From assembly GCA_038025085.1 (NCBI GenBank), contig CM076147.1, forward strand, positions 34,076,766 to 34,140,765: a stretch of 64,000 nucleotides of DNA, written 5' to 3'. The position numbers and the translations under genes are program-made. The notes under the pieces are model-generated. The model saw only the letters and a program-made list of their open reading frames with translations. It was not told the DNA's origin and did no database searches. The stretch comes from Tetragonia tetragonoides. Its lineage: Eukaryota > Streptophyta > Magnoliopsida > Caryophyllales > Aizoaceae. Of this stretch, positions 1-11,259 are shown one piece after another; within the stretch, counting starts at the first letter, position 1; the number at the start of each line of letters is the position of its first letter.

Positions 1-1131
1 TGTTGAATGAAACTTTAATCATGTTGATATCTGTTGATGAATTTTTCAACAGAAATGAATGTTTGATTTCGGTTGATGAATATGTTGCTCTTAATTGATG
101 TAGCTTTGATTTTAGTAAATGAATTGATCATCTTAACAATAGATAGATTGCTTTTGGATAAATGAATCTTTAATTTTCGTTGATGAATTTGTTGATGTTA
201 AATGATCTATCTTTTGTTTAATGAATTTTGTCATGTTGATTAATGAATTTACCATCTTAAAAAAGCTAGTTTCAGATTGATTAGTCTTGATCATGTTGAT
301 TAATGAACCTTTTGATTTCTTTCAATGAATTTGATCTTGTTGAGTGATTTCACATAGATAAATCTTTGTTTTGCGTGATGAATTTAGTCATTCTGATTGA
401 TGAATGTTTGATTCTTGTTAATGAATTTCTGAAGTTCATTATTGAAGTGATCATCTTATAATAGCTAGATTGTCGTAAGATAAAATAATTTTAATTGAAT
501 GAATATTTGATCATGTTGATTGATGAATCTTTCATTTAGTTTAATGAGTTTTCTCATGTTGATTAATTAATTTATCATCTTTACATAGTTAGATTGCTTT
601 AGGTTGAGAGAACCTTTGATTTTTACGTCTCTATAATGTATTTCATAGCATTTTAAATGAATAACATAACTATCACATTTATTTTCTCATTCTGTTCATC
701 ATAAATTTGTTATATTTGATTAATGAATCTTTGTTGTAGGTTAATGAATTTTTGAACTTGATTAATGAATTGATTATTTTAAGATAGCTACATCGCTTTT
801 GCTTAAACGAATATGTTGATCTTAGTTGATGTAACTTTGATTTTGGTTAATGAATTGATCATCTTAACATAGCTAGATTGGTTTTTGATAAATGATGAAT
901 ATTTGATTTTGTTTAATGAATTTTATCATGTTGAGTAATGAATTTACCATCTTAACAAAAGCTTTGATTTTCCATCTTTGTAATGAATTTCATAGCATTT
1001 TAAAATGAATAACATAACTATCACATTAATTATCTTATTCTCTGCCATGAGTTTTATAGCAGTATTGATGAATGCAGTACATTCTCATAATGAATATGAA
1101 TTTTTAACTGTGAATTATATGTTTTCATTCT
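1..1131 (+). repeat. AT-rich intron-like region filled with TTGATTAATGAATTT-type repeats
   Basis: No coding sequence is seen. The stretch is a diverged array of short words such as TTAATGAATTT, TGATCATGTTGATT and CATCTTAACATAGCTAGATTG, mostly in one orientation (AATGAAT on +). A polypyrimidine tract and TTCTAG near 1131 look like a splice acceptor for the first visible ULP1-pseudogene exon, so this is probably intron or 5' sequence of that gene. The same words recur in its other introns (2443-3047, 5290-5330, 5820-5918). Confidence 0.6.
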
Positions 1132-2427
1132 AGCTTGAGGACAGCAGATGATGAAGAAACATCATCAAAAGCTATTTCAATTAATAAAATAATCCTACGT
1201 GTTGCTAAACCTAAACCTATCAACTCTGATCGAAGAGTTCGTCAGATAGCTTCGGGCGAATTGGGGGCAAACAGCTGTGAAGATATTGTAACATATGTGC
1301 AGCCATTATCTTCTAGGAAAATAAAGTTTGATGATGATGACATTGTCCACATTTGTTCATCTGGAAGGATTGGTTGTAGCTCAAGTGGTCCTGCTGAGAA
1401 AGAATCAGAGCTGTTAGAGAATAGAACAGCAGAGATTCAAGGAGATCCAGGAACACACGCTTTAGAAATTGGGGGAGGATCTTCAGATAAAAACTGTAAA
1501 TACAAGGACTAAACAAGAACGGAAAACAATGGAACACAAATGTACTGACATTGTTGTTCACCAACCAAGGCATATAGTTGCTGTGGAATCTCCTAGGCAA
1601 CTAAGACCGCGTGATGGGAAAGACGTTATAGTTGAAGAAGTAGAAGTGCCAGATAGTGCACTTGCTGTTGTAGATGAACAGAACAACAAAAGAGGGAGGG
1701 GAAGACCGAGAAAAGTGCAAGATCCAGATACTGCTCTCATTGTTGTTAACTCAAACGAGCTCATAGCTACTCAGAAGCTAAAGGAGATGAAAGCACAAAA
1801 GAATTGCCAACACAGGATGTCCCCAAAAGGACTATTCACCATGATATCCAAGTTAAATGAGCTGCAACGAAGTGCTGTAGCAGAAGTAGGTTTTGGTGGA
1901 CTTTTGTATTTGAAGTTCAGTACAATAGATGGTGAGTTTGCAAAAAGGATTGTAATGAATTTGGAACATGTCAGTCGTTACTACAACTTTATCAATGGAG
2001 ATAGGTTAGTTATAGGGGAAGAAGATGTGTTCTTGACACTAGGGCTTCCAAGAGGTCCACAGAGAGTAGTTGAGGCAAAAAATCAAACTGAAAGTGTTCA
2101 GTTTCACCAACTGGTAGAAGATTGGAGAGAAAGATGGGGGGGGGGGGTGCAACTCCAGCAACCTCTGAAATGCCTGATACAATAGCAACAAGAGGCGATT
2201 ATGGAGATGAATTTAAGGGAGATTTTGTAGTGTACGTGATGGCAGCTCTTCTTCAAGGTCGACAAAGCCAACCATGTCCTTATAAGTACCTTTACAGCCT
2301 CATGAATGTCGACGAGATAAAGCAATACAACTTCTATCAGTTTGTTGACAAGAGTCTCAGTGACAATGTAGGAGAATGGAAGAGTAATCCGAGAAGTTTC
2401 TTTAAAGGACCATTGATGTTTCTTATG

Positions 2428-3047
2428 GTTAGTTTCCTTTAACTTGAGCTTTATCTATTCCTTTACGAAAATGATTTCTCTGAATTATTAAACAAAAGAG
2501 TATGATCTTAAACTGCATGCAGTTATGTTAATTAATGAATTTACCATCTTTAAATAACTACATTGTTGCGTTTCCTTAAATGAACCCATGATTTTCTTAA
2601 ATGAATATGATCATGTTGATTGATGAATGTTGTTTTCACATACATGAATCTTTGATTCTCGTAATGAATTGGATCATTCTGATTGATGAATTTTTCAAGT
2701 TGATTAATGAATTCATTATCTTAACATAGCTAGATTGCTTTGGGTTAACTGAATCTTTGTTATTTTGCAATGTTGATTGATGAATTTTCTAATTCCAATG
2801 AATCATTGATTTTGGTTAATGAATTTGCTCATGTCTAATAATAAATTTATGATCTTTGTGTAGCTAGATAGCTTTTGGTTAAATGAACCTTTGATTTCCT
2901 TAAATGAATTACTCTTGTTAATGAATTTCTCAAGTTGATTAATGAATTGATCAACCTAAAGTAGCTTGATTACTCTGGTTTTAATGAATCTTTGGTTGAA
3001 TGAATCTTTGATCATATTAACATAATATTAACTTATTCTCCATGCAG
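2428..3047 (+). repeat. Intron of ULP1-like pseudogene with AATGAATT words
   Basis: The donor is GTTAGT at 2428 and the acceptor CATGCAG ends at 3047. The intron repeats the vocabulary of bases 1-1131 (TTAATGAATTTACCATCTT, GATTGATGAATTTT), indicating a common origin of these introns by repeat growth. No gene is seen inside. Confidence 0.55.
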
Positions 3048-3454
3048 TTATGCTACTGTGATAGAGTGGTATTTAAAGTCAGAAGTGTCCCTAGGAAATT
3101 CCTAATCATAAGGAATTAGACAGCCGAAGACATAGATGAACGAGTGAGTGATGAATTGAAGGAAAATTTTGGTAAAGGATCAGTTGAAGAACGCATAGAT
3201 ATAACTAGTGTTGGTGAGTTTTCGTAAAAATGCATCTCAAGAATATGCAATTAATTGAGTATAAAATCTTTGATTATTTTTATACTAATTTCTAATGAAT
3301 TTCATATTATATTTTTTTGTCATTTTATTCATTGTTTTTAGATGTTGAGGCGGTGTTGGCTGCTCCTCCTTTTCAAGCAAATGAAGAAAATGATGGTAAT
3401 GAATCCGAAGGACAAAGTGGGGATGATCATGATGGACCATCAGTAGCTGCTGAG

Positions 3455-4873
3455 TGATAGCCTCGCAAGTGCACGGGTCTATTGAAATAGTAAAAAGATC
3501 GTATCCACAAGGACTCTTTGATAGAGTACTAAATATCCCTAGATTATCGACTATCTATGAAGAACCCTAGTTGATTGGATTGACTACCCTAAACAAACTA
3601 ATTAATTAAAACTTAATAAATGTGTGAAACAATAATAAAAGCAATTGTAGGATAGGAATCGCCACTAATCATGCACATTAATCATTAATTAACCCCAAGC
3701 GACCCCCAAGCTTAATAACAAACCACTTGACAATTAGCAAAGGTATCACAAACACCTTCTTTCAAAGGGGAGTGATTTTTACCCAAACATAAACCAAGAG
3801 ACCTATTTCTAGGATCCTAATTAGGCATGGGTTATATTTAAACTAAGCTAATTAAATGGTCACAAGAGAAATAATTCACTTTCGTGGTATTAACTCTCAA
3901 GCATCAATAATCAATCAACCACTATCATCAAATACATTTCCATGCTTAACAATAGGTACAAATAAGATAAAATGTGGATCAACCAATTTATCAAACACTT
4001 GGTGAGCACATGCTTAACATTGATAGAAACTTGGAATTAAACTTGGGGAAGGGGCAAACCAAAAATCAAGAGCATAGATTAGGGCTACATAATCCTAGAA
4101 CTAATTAAACTACTCACTAATCATGGGATTAAGCAAAATAGACTTCATAATAACAATACCCATTAACATTCAACAACAAAGATTAGAACTTGCAAAGTAA
4201 ATAGAGAGAGATAGGAGAAAGAAAACTTACAACCAAATACTAAGGATTTAAGAGTTGATTAACACTAATCACCAAAGTTTTACACTGAGAATAACTATGA
4301 AGAACCCTAAGAGAGATTTCGGCTAAAAATGAGATGTCCAAAAAAAGGAGAAAATGAGCTATTTATAGGCGAAGGGGTCGATGGCCAAAAAGGCTAGAAA
4401 AACGGGGGAGGGGGAGTGTTTTTTCTAAAGAGGGCCGTTTTTTCGGGCGAGCGACAGCGACTCAGTTCACTAGATGACCCGTTTTTCTGGCAGGGTCATT
4501 TTTCATCTTCAAACGCATATTTGACAGCCTTCCGCTCTGAATTTGCAAAAATGTAAAACACGAAAGTTGTAGCCCTCTTTGTTAGCTTTCCACAACACTT
4601 TGAATCACTTGATTAGAAGCATATATGATGAGGTTATGGCCACAATACTGAAGTATTGTCGAAACTTCGTCCTTGGTTCTTCTCGCTCCTACCATTACTC
4701 CTCTAGGAAGCCTAAAATACCTATAAAAACATGCAAAGACACACCAAAAAAAGAAAAGCATAATCTAGAAAATAAGGGGTAAAATCACTACACTAAATGC
4801 AAGTAACATCCTAGAAATTACCTAAAACCATTGCAAATGTACCCTAAAAACATGCACATATACTTGTGCATCA
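3455..4873. mobile_element. Solo LTR (1419 bp) with 5-bp target duplication CTGAG
   Basis: The insert begins TGATAGCCTCGC and ends TTGTGCATCA, so it has the TG...CA ends of an LTR. It is flanked by CTGAG at 3450-3454 and 4874-4878, the 5-bp duplication made by retroviral-type integrases. Removing the insert and one CTGAG rejoins the ULP1-like exon in frame (codons for VAAE then DDLELAG). No primer-binding site or gag/pol is present, so this is a solo LTR left by LTR-LTR recombination. A TATA-like TATTTATAGG lies at about 4371. The AATGAATT words of the surroundings are absent. A Ty3-type parent is possible but was not tested. Confidence 0.85.
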
Positions 4874-7673
4874 CTGAGGAAGATGATCTTGAGCTTGCTG
4901 GACCATCCGAAGCTCATACTGAACAATCAGAACCTGATGCTCAACATCTGACAAACCTTGCTGCTACATCAATAGCCCACCATTCAGCAGAACAACATGA
5001 TTGTGAGCACTTGAAACCATTTGTTCAAATGAATTGCCTGAGTTTTTGGTGCCTACATTTGAACCTCAACTGACACAAACAACTCCTCCCTTTCATCCCG
5101 AATCAGAACCACAACCTTTTTCACCTTCGGTGGTTCAAGATCCAATTGAAAAAGAGATTGAATTATGCCAACCTTACAATTACACTGAAAGTACTACCTC
5201 TCCTCAACAGCCAACAAAGGATGAGAATGTGAATCCTCGAGAGGTAAATGTTTCTATACATATAACATTCAAATTATATTATTCCATAATGAATATTTGA
5301 TTTACATATTTGAATTCTTTGTTTACCCTCATACAGAACAAGGCTTGCAGATGTAGTCTTGAGGATGGCTAACATCTTCGTTGATTTTGGTGAAACGATC
5401 CGTGAGGGAGTGGACTATATGCCTGAGATTGAGCTCCTGTAGAGAGTTCAGAAAGCTTCAATAGAAATGTTCACGGGCTTTTCGGAGAGCCAAAGACAGA
5501 GCCAAGAAGCCTTAAGACAAAGCCAAGATGCAGCAAAACGGATCCAAGAGGCAGAGGAGAATGCAAAGCTTGATATTGAGAGTGAAGAGGGTGGGGAAAA
5601 TGAGGTATTACCTTCTGAAGAGGCACAACCAACCTCAAGCAGACAAGTACCGCACATAGAGCTTGAAGACTTCTTTGAAACAGAAGAAATTCTTCGAGTA
5701 GTTGATGCGAGGGAGAAGGCAGCCATCTCTGTTTCCCTGACACCTCCTTCATTTGATTTAGGCATATTTCCAATTTCTACCCCTTTCAAAGTTGCCTCAG
5801 ATATTGCCAAATCGTAATACTGCTTACTTCATATCTTTTGATGAATTCTATATCTTATGTAAATGAATTTCTATCAGTGATTAATTTGATATGTTTAATG
5901 AATGTTATCTATTTACAGGTACAACGAAAATGATAATGAATGAGGTTATAGTTACATCACTCCCCCTGCTCCTAGACTGCCACTGTCGATCTGCGAAAGC
6001 CCTACAGTAAGTCATGAACTTACTCATAGTGAAACTTCTATTGAGAACAGAGGCAAACGTCTGATGACAGCAGAAGAAAGAGCAGAAGAGATGTTGCGAC
6101 AAAGGTACACAGACCGTCATCCCTTTGCACTCCAATCACCCTTCTGGAGCAGACACGTTAATGTTGCGAAGCGGTGTACTGAGCAAGAGCAGCAAGTGGC
6201 TAATTGTGCATTCTCAGAAGAAATAGGCTTCAACACGTATGCATAACCTTACCATAAAAAATCATCAATTATATCTTCTTTTTTGGATATATATCAATCA
6301 ATATTCATACTCTTACTTTTGTTTCATACATTGAAGTGCTAGTAAGAATACGACCATTTCTTTACACATTAAGAAGGAGCGTATTTCTTACCCTTGGAGG
6401 GATTGCTACTAAGAGAGATGTTGTAGACAATCTTATTGTGGATGTTTGGACTTTGATGCTGAAAAACAAAGAGCGGGCTAGAAATTCTGAATCGCCAAGG
6501 AGGTTTTTCTTTTCAACAAACGTCTATGTAAGTTTTATTTGTGTGAATTGTATGAATGATTGTTCTTAATATAATTTGAACCCAATATTGAAAATAACTT
6601 CTTGAAATTCATGTTGAGATTTGTCGACCGAATTCATGTTGAGATGGAGCATTGCAAGATGAAAGACCTCAGGGATGTCATTCTGGTAAGATTCAACTCA
6701 TCTTTCAATTCTTCAGAACCATCTTGTTTTCTGACAGAATTCGTTGCTCCTCTGCAATGAATTGATCATGTACATAAGTTCTCAAATTCATCAATATACC
6801 ACATTGAATTCATTGCTCCTCTGCTGTGAATTCATTTACTTAACTACTGAAAATTCATCAACGTAGCCCCTTGAAGTCATTTACTTAAATTCATAGCACA
6901 TGCAATTCATCTTTCAATTCATTTGGTTTCAACTATGTTCATCAAAGGAACTGATTTTGTGCTTGACAATTCTATGACAGTTCTTCTTTGCTGTTGGTGT
7001 AAGCGATCACTTCTACACAGTTTGTGTCAATTTCAAATATCGCCTTTTTGAGATTCTTAACAACAGGAAACTACCGAAAGAAGTATTCATGAAAGCAAAA
7101 TATGGTTGTGTGATTGAAAATATTGTAAGATTTCATACTTTACATATATTCATGCCTATTGAATACTAAAAATAATATATGTTTGTCAAAATTGTTTAGT
7201 CTTTTCCTTCTTTGCTTTCAATTCAATTAACTGTCTTTATGACATATTCAGGTCAAAGGATTAACTGTCTTCTTGACCTAAATAAAGCATCCTAAGGCTG
7301 CAGAACTGAAACTGTACAAAGACAAGATCATGCCCTTAACAGGGCGTAATAACAACAACATTTCAGATTGTGCCATATATACTATGAGGCACATGGAGAC
7401 ATACAAGGGCACAATGGAAGGTTATGAACCTTTCACTAAGAATGATGTAAGTAAAGTTCCTGTCTTATTTCCTTTAATTCAGCCTTTCAAAAAATATATG
7501 TCCTAATTCTGTATCACTGTTATCTTTCACAGGAGATTGCAGTAAAGACACTCAGGGTCAAGTACTGTTACAGTATCATCACATATGAAATCAATGATGA
7601 CAGGAATAAGATCATGGCAAAAGTTAAAGATAGCTTCAAGAAAAGGCCCCATAGATATTATGATGTGTTATAG

Positions 7674-8290
7674 TCTGACCAAATTGTTATAGGGTCAAGT
7701 ACTGTTATACTCTGGAAAATTCCGTATTTGTATAGTAAAAAATCTGAACAAAATTCTATGTGTTCATTTAGTATAGATTGTGATCAAGGTGTTGATACAA
7801 AATATACATTTTGTTGATTTGGAATTAAGAAAACTGGGATTGAATGGAAATGAATTCCATGTGCTATTTTTAGTACAGATTCTGATCAAAGTCTTGGTAC
7901 AAAAGTATACATTCCGCCGATTTGATTTCAGAAATGATTTCAATATTCCAATTAAGAAAACTGAAATTGAATGGAAATGAATTGCATGTGCTATTTTCAA
8001 GATGAATTGGAAGCTACAATGGAAATGAATTCATGGAATTAAGAATTGAATTCAATACTCCAAATAAACAATAGTTGGATGGTTTATGCAAATTTTGAAT
8101 GCATTATTTCCGAGCATAAAAAAGGAATGAATTCCATGTGCTAGGCTGATGAATTTAAGTACTTATGGAATGAATTCAAAGAAAAAAAAGGAATGAATTC
8201 TTTTCTTAAAAATTAGTGAACTCAAATTTAAATACTTGATCATTTGCAAAAATGCAAATCATTGTGGCATATAAGACATAAAGCATAAAC
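7674..8290. repeat. Spacer with AATGAATTC words and a local ~110-bp tandem duplication
   Basis: This lies between the ULP1-like stop codon and the 3' end of the first F-box-like gene. Two diverged copies occur at about 7775-7870 and 7875-7996; each ends in ATTGAATGGAAATGAATT followed by CATGTGCTATTTT. The rest repeats GGAATGAATTC-type words. No coding capacity is recognised. Confidence 0.5.
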
Positions 8291-8572
8291 AAAACAAAAG
8301 GGATAATTCCATTCCATTCATTAAAAATATACATCGATTAAAAGATCAAAACATTAGTGTATCAAAAGACAATCCCCCCAAGAAAATGCTAGCACACAGC
8401 ACACAACAAATGCTAGCACACTACACAGTTTAGAACACAGAAAGTGCTAGCACACTACACAGCAAAAAGATACACAGTTCACTACAAATCCCCAAAAAAT
8501 GCTAGACACTGCAGCACTAAAAATACACAGTTAACAGCAAAATAAGACCAGCAAAACATTAGCATTCATCCC

Positions 8573-9333
8573 TTAATCTTGCTCATATACTGGTCCAGGC
8601 CAGACATCTTCCCCATCTGGATGATTCTTTAGCCACAGAAAGTGCTGCCATTCCGCTATGGTAATAAAGTCCCTCTCTTCAGCTCTGTCTTGTAAGACAT
8701 AACTCTCCCATACCAGGTCCACCCACCTTTTGTCCACTTGCAGACATAGCTGCAGCGTCGGCAATGAGCATCTTTTAAAAATATTCTTCTGCACAACTTT
8801 CTCAATTTGCAAAATCTTCGTTGCTCCCCCAACCCAGGCCATCTTATTCCATTTCTTTGAGACTTGAGAAGCACGAGACAATTTGTTACGTGAAAGTCGA
8901 TGAAACACATTCGTCATCACTATTTCTGACACTCTTGGGATGTCAGTAAAATCGCTAGTATCGCGATGCTCATCAAAAGTTTGTCTCCAGATAGACATGC
9001 GTTGATGAGCTTCAATCCCTCGCCTATTGAAGATAGCCTCAAAGTCTGAAAACAAAAAACAGTAAGCCAAAAGATGAGTCATAATGTCCAATTATATGAA
9101 TTTCACTACTTCTAACACTGTAGTAGAACTTAGCTATGCAATTCACAATATAAACTAAATCAAAATTACTTCAAAGAAATGAACTTTAACAACAACTAGC
9201 TAAACTGAAGCAAATTTTTTACATCAAAACACAAAAAGACAAACAAAAAGAGCAAAATCCACACAACACATTGATTGAATAACTTGAAACATACCTTGAA
9301 ATAAACTAAACGAAGACAAAAAATACCTTCCAT
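8573..9333 (-). CDS. F-box-like double-motif protein, copy A1 (159 aa, two exons)
   Basis: Exon 1 is 9327-9333 (ATG GAA G) and exon 2 is 8573-9045, joined by a GTATTT donor and TTTTCAG acceptor. The splice keeps the frame and gives a 159-aa protein starting MEDFEAIFNRRG. Two consecutive F-box-like helices are visible: residues about 41-75 (VSEIVMTNVFHRLS then ASQVSKKWNKMAW) and about 84-119 (QKNIFKRCSLPTL then QVDKRWVDLVWESYV). The C-terminus ends WPGPVYEQD. F-box proteins recruit substrates to SCF ubiquitin ligases through SKP1; whether these degenerate motifs bind SKP1 is unknown. No recognition domain (LRR, Kelch) follows. The gene is divergent from B1 (10887) and duplicated as A2 (13419). 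No lesion is seen, so this copy may be translatable. An upstream start is possible, but the in-frame leader has no earlier ATG. Confidence 0.6.
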
Positions 9334-10370
9334 CACTTCACGCACCCTACCTTGATTACCCTGAAAAACCCCAAAATCAATGATGATCTGACCACCACCT
9401 AGGTCAGCACGCACACAACGCAATTCTCAGTTAATAACACACAGTATAATGAATTCAACTACCAAATGAATTCAAAAAATCAATGAAAACAAGGGTTTAT
9501 CTTAGCTACCAAATGAATAAGCAAAATGATTAGCAAAAATCTGTCACATCAAGAAGTGGGATCCTGAACATAAAAAGCTTACTTCATCTTGCACATCTTA
9601 CAAGTTAGTAGTAAGTCAAAACTTCAATGTCAACAGAATAGCAAAAGGGCATAACTCCATAGTTGTTCCAACAACTAAAGAGCAAAAATACACAAAAACA
9701 CAACTAACGTTGTAGCAAAACTTAACACAACTAACACTGTAGCACAACTTAGGGATCCAACTGAAAAACAAAAACTAAATGAAATGTACTTTAAAAAAAA
9801 CAATAAATTTTAACACACATTTGACAATATAAGCTAAGCTGAAGCAAATGTTTTACAGCAAAACACAAAAAAGCCAAAAAAAAAGAGGAAAATTCCCGAA
9901 ACAGATTGATTAAATAACTTGAAATAAACTAAAGGAAGAGAAAAAATATCTTCCATCACTTCACCCTCCCTCCTTGGATTGCAAGAATTGCTCTGAAAAC
10001 TGATCTGAGCTGAGCTTTGAACCTCTGATCGCACAAAAGGGGAGAACGACTGAGCTGACCTGAGCTGGGCTTGTGTGCAAAACCTCTGAACTTCTGAGGT
10101 GAGGGGTATGATGAAATAACTTTTTAAATAACCTATTAGGGGCATGATAGTCATTTAGTTAAATCAAATTGATCTACAAAGTTAACTGAGCTAAGCTAAA
10201 ACCTGTCAGCTCAACTCTTCTCTACCATTCCATTTTATTATGTCAAATCACTGTTAAAAGTAATAATTTTATATCATTAAAAACCAAAACAACTTAAGCC
10301 TATGAATATTTGAGGATTCCAAAATGAATTTTAGAACTCAAAGCTAGCTAACAAAAACCAAGCTGTATCA
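9334..10370. promoter_or_regulatory. Divergent promoter region of A1/B1 with a repeated leader
   Basis: This 1-kb region separates A1 (-) from B1 (+). The A1 leader block, with words such as TTGAAATAAACTAAA and AAATA(C/T)CTTCCATCACTTCA, occurs at about 9280-9360 and again at about 9915-9970, so an alternative or relict first exon is present. A third related block lies upstream of A2 (about 14460-14530). The element TATTAGGGGCATGATAGTC at about 10134 recurs upstream of A2/B2 (about 14679) and may be a promoter motif. No coding sequence is seen apart from short leader frames. Confidence 0.4.
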
Positions 10371-10886
10371 AAAATAGCAGCTACCAATTTCATCTTCATC
10401 AGCAGGTATGTTCTCTTCTCCTCTTTTATTTGGTTCTTCTTGATCTTTTTAGTAACTTTTTTTAAATGTTCTACATATTTGACAAATGCATGTATTTAAA
10501 CTATTTTTGCTTTCTAGTTGTTCATAATTCAACATGTTTAACTTCTGTTTTTAGTCCCCCTGTTGCTTAACATTCAAATGCATAAAGAAAATGCTTATTT
10601 ACTAAATAATTTTAGACAAATGAATTGTTACCTGTAGTACTGCAAAATGAATTGTTAGCTTCAGAACTGCAAAATCCTAATATCATTTTGAAATAATAAT
10701 GCTAATCTATTTTTCAAATTTGATTTCACATCTAATCTAATTAAAAGTATGAAAATCACACAAAAGAAAGATGGCTTTGTTAATTTGATTTCGGATTTAA
10801 TTTGAATAATAAATCTGGCTTACAAGTACTATATACGTATACATTTTCCCTGTGGTAACTAAAAAGTCAATACAGGATTTCAAAAA

Positions 10887-11248
10887 ATGGCTTCAACTAC
10901 TGATCAGAAGAAGAATGAAAAAATAGAGGTAGAGGAGATAGAAGGACTTGATGACCTTTTAACTCAGCATATATTTCCCAAGTGCGACAAACCGACACTA
11001 TGGAAGACCACTTGTTCATCAAACAGACTGAAATACCTTGTTTGGGAGTCTCAAGCCCTATTCCCTTACGACATGACAATGATGACCTGAGAAGTTGTTC
11101 CAAGATAAATAAAAAATGGTCTATGCTAACTTGGCGCAGCAGATCAATAAAAACAAACAAAGCTAGAGATGACAGGGAAGTGCTTGAAGCCATTCAGAGG
11201 GCTGACAGGGACAGGCAAGAGAGCAACAACCTAGAATACATTGACTAA
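10887..11248 (+). pseudogene. F-box-like double-motif protein, copy B1, with an internal deletion
   Basis: The start MASTTDQKKNEK matches copy B2 (15350). An intron in the 5' untranslated region is visible (donor AGCAG/GTATG at 10406, acceptor TACAG at 10875). The first motif (LLTQHIFPKCDKPTLWK ... LVWES) is intact. After ALFP about 50 bases present in B2 are missing, which shifts the frame and stops the protein at 11090 (67 aa). The rest of the second motif (NDDLRSCSKINKKWSML) and the acidic tail ending NNLEYID continue in another frame to 11248. The product may be a short single-motif peptide or nothing. Neighbour A1 is divergent. Confidence 0.6.
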
Positions 11249-11259
11249 GTGAATAGAAA

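Larger units (their letters stand above)
1132..7673 (+). pseudogene. ULP1/C48 SUMO-protease-like transposon gene, multi-exon, decayed
   Basis: Plant transposon-borne ULP1-like proteins have a long variable N-terminal part and a C-terminal C48 cysteine-protease domain. Apparent exons: 1132-2427, 3048-3213, 3342-3454 plus 4874-5243 (split by a solo LTR), 5337-5813, 5919-6236, 6337-6527, about 6600-6686, 6981-7124, 7252-7446 and 7533-7673. Exon 1 has the segment FLTLGLPRGP typical of these proteins; exon 4 has a Q/S/E-rich coiled-coil stretch. The protease part shows SDHFYTVCVNF (His at 7008-7010) and SDCAIYTMRHMETY (Cys at 7369-7371). The position where an Asp is usual reads Asn (ILNN, 7059-7061). 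Lesions: frameshifts near 1490, in a 12-G run (2136-2147) and near 5035; in-frame stops at 3117, 5440, 5941 and 7279. The gene begins left of the window. It is almost certainly non-functional here. Exon 7 is the least certain. Confidence 0.8.

Noticed and set aside
5448..5810. Ser-rich open frames on - at 5.4-5.8 kb
   Set aside because: Antisense shadow of the Q/S/E-rich coiled-coil exon of the ULP1-like gene.
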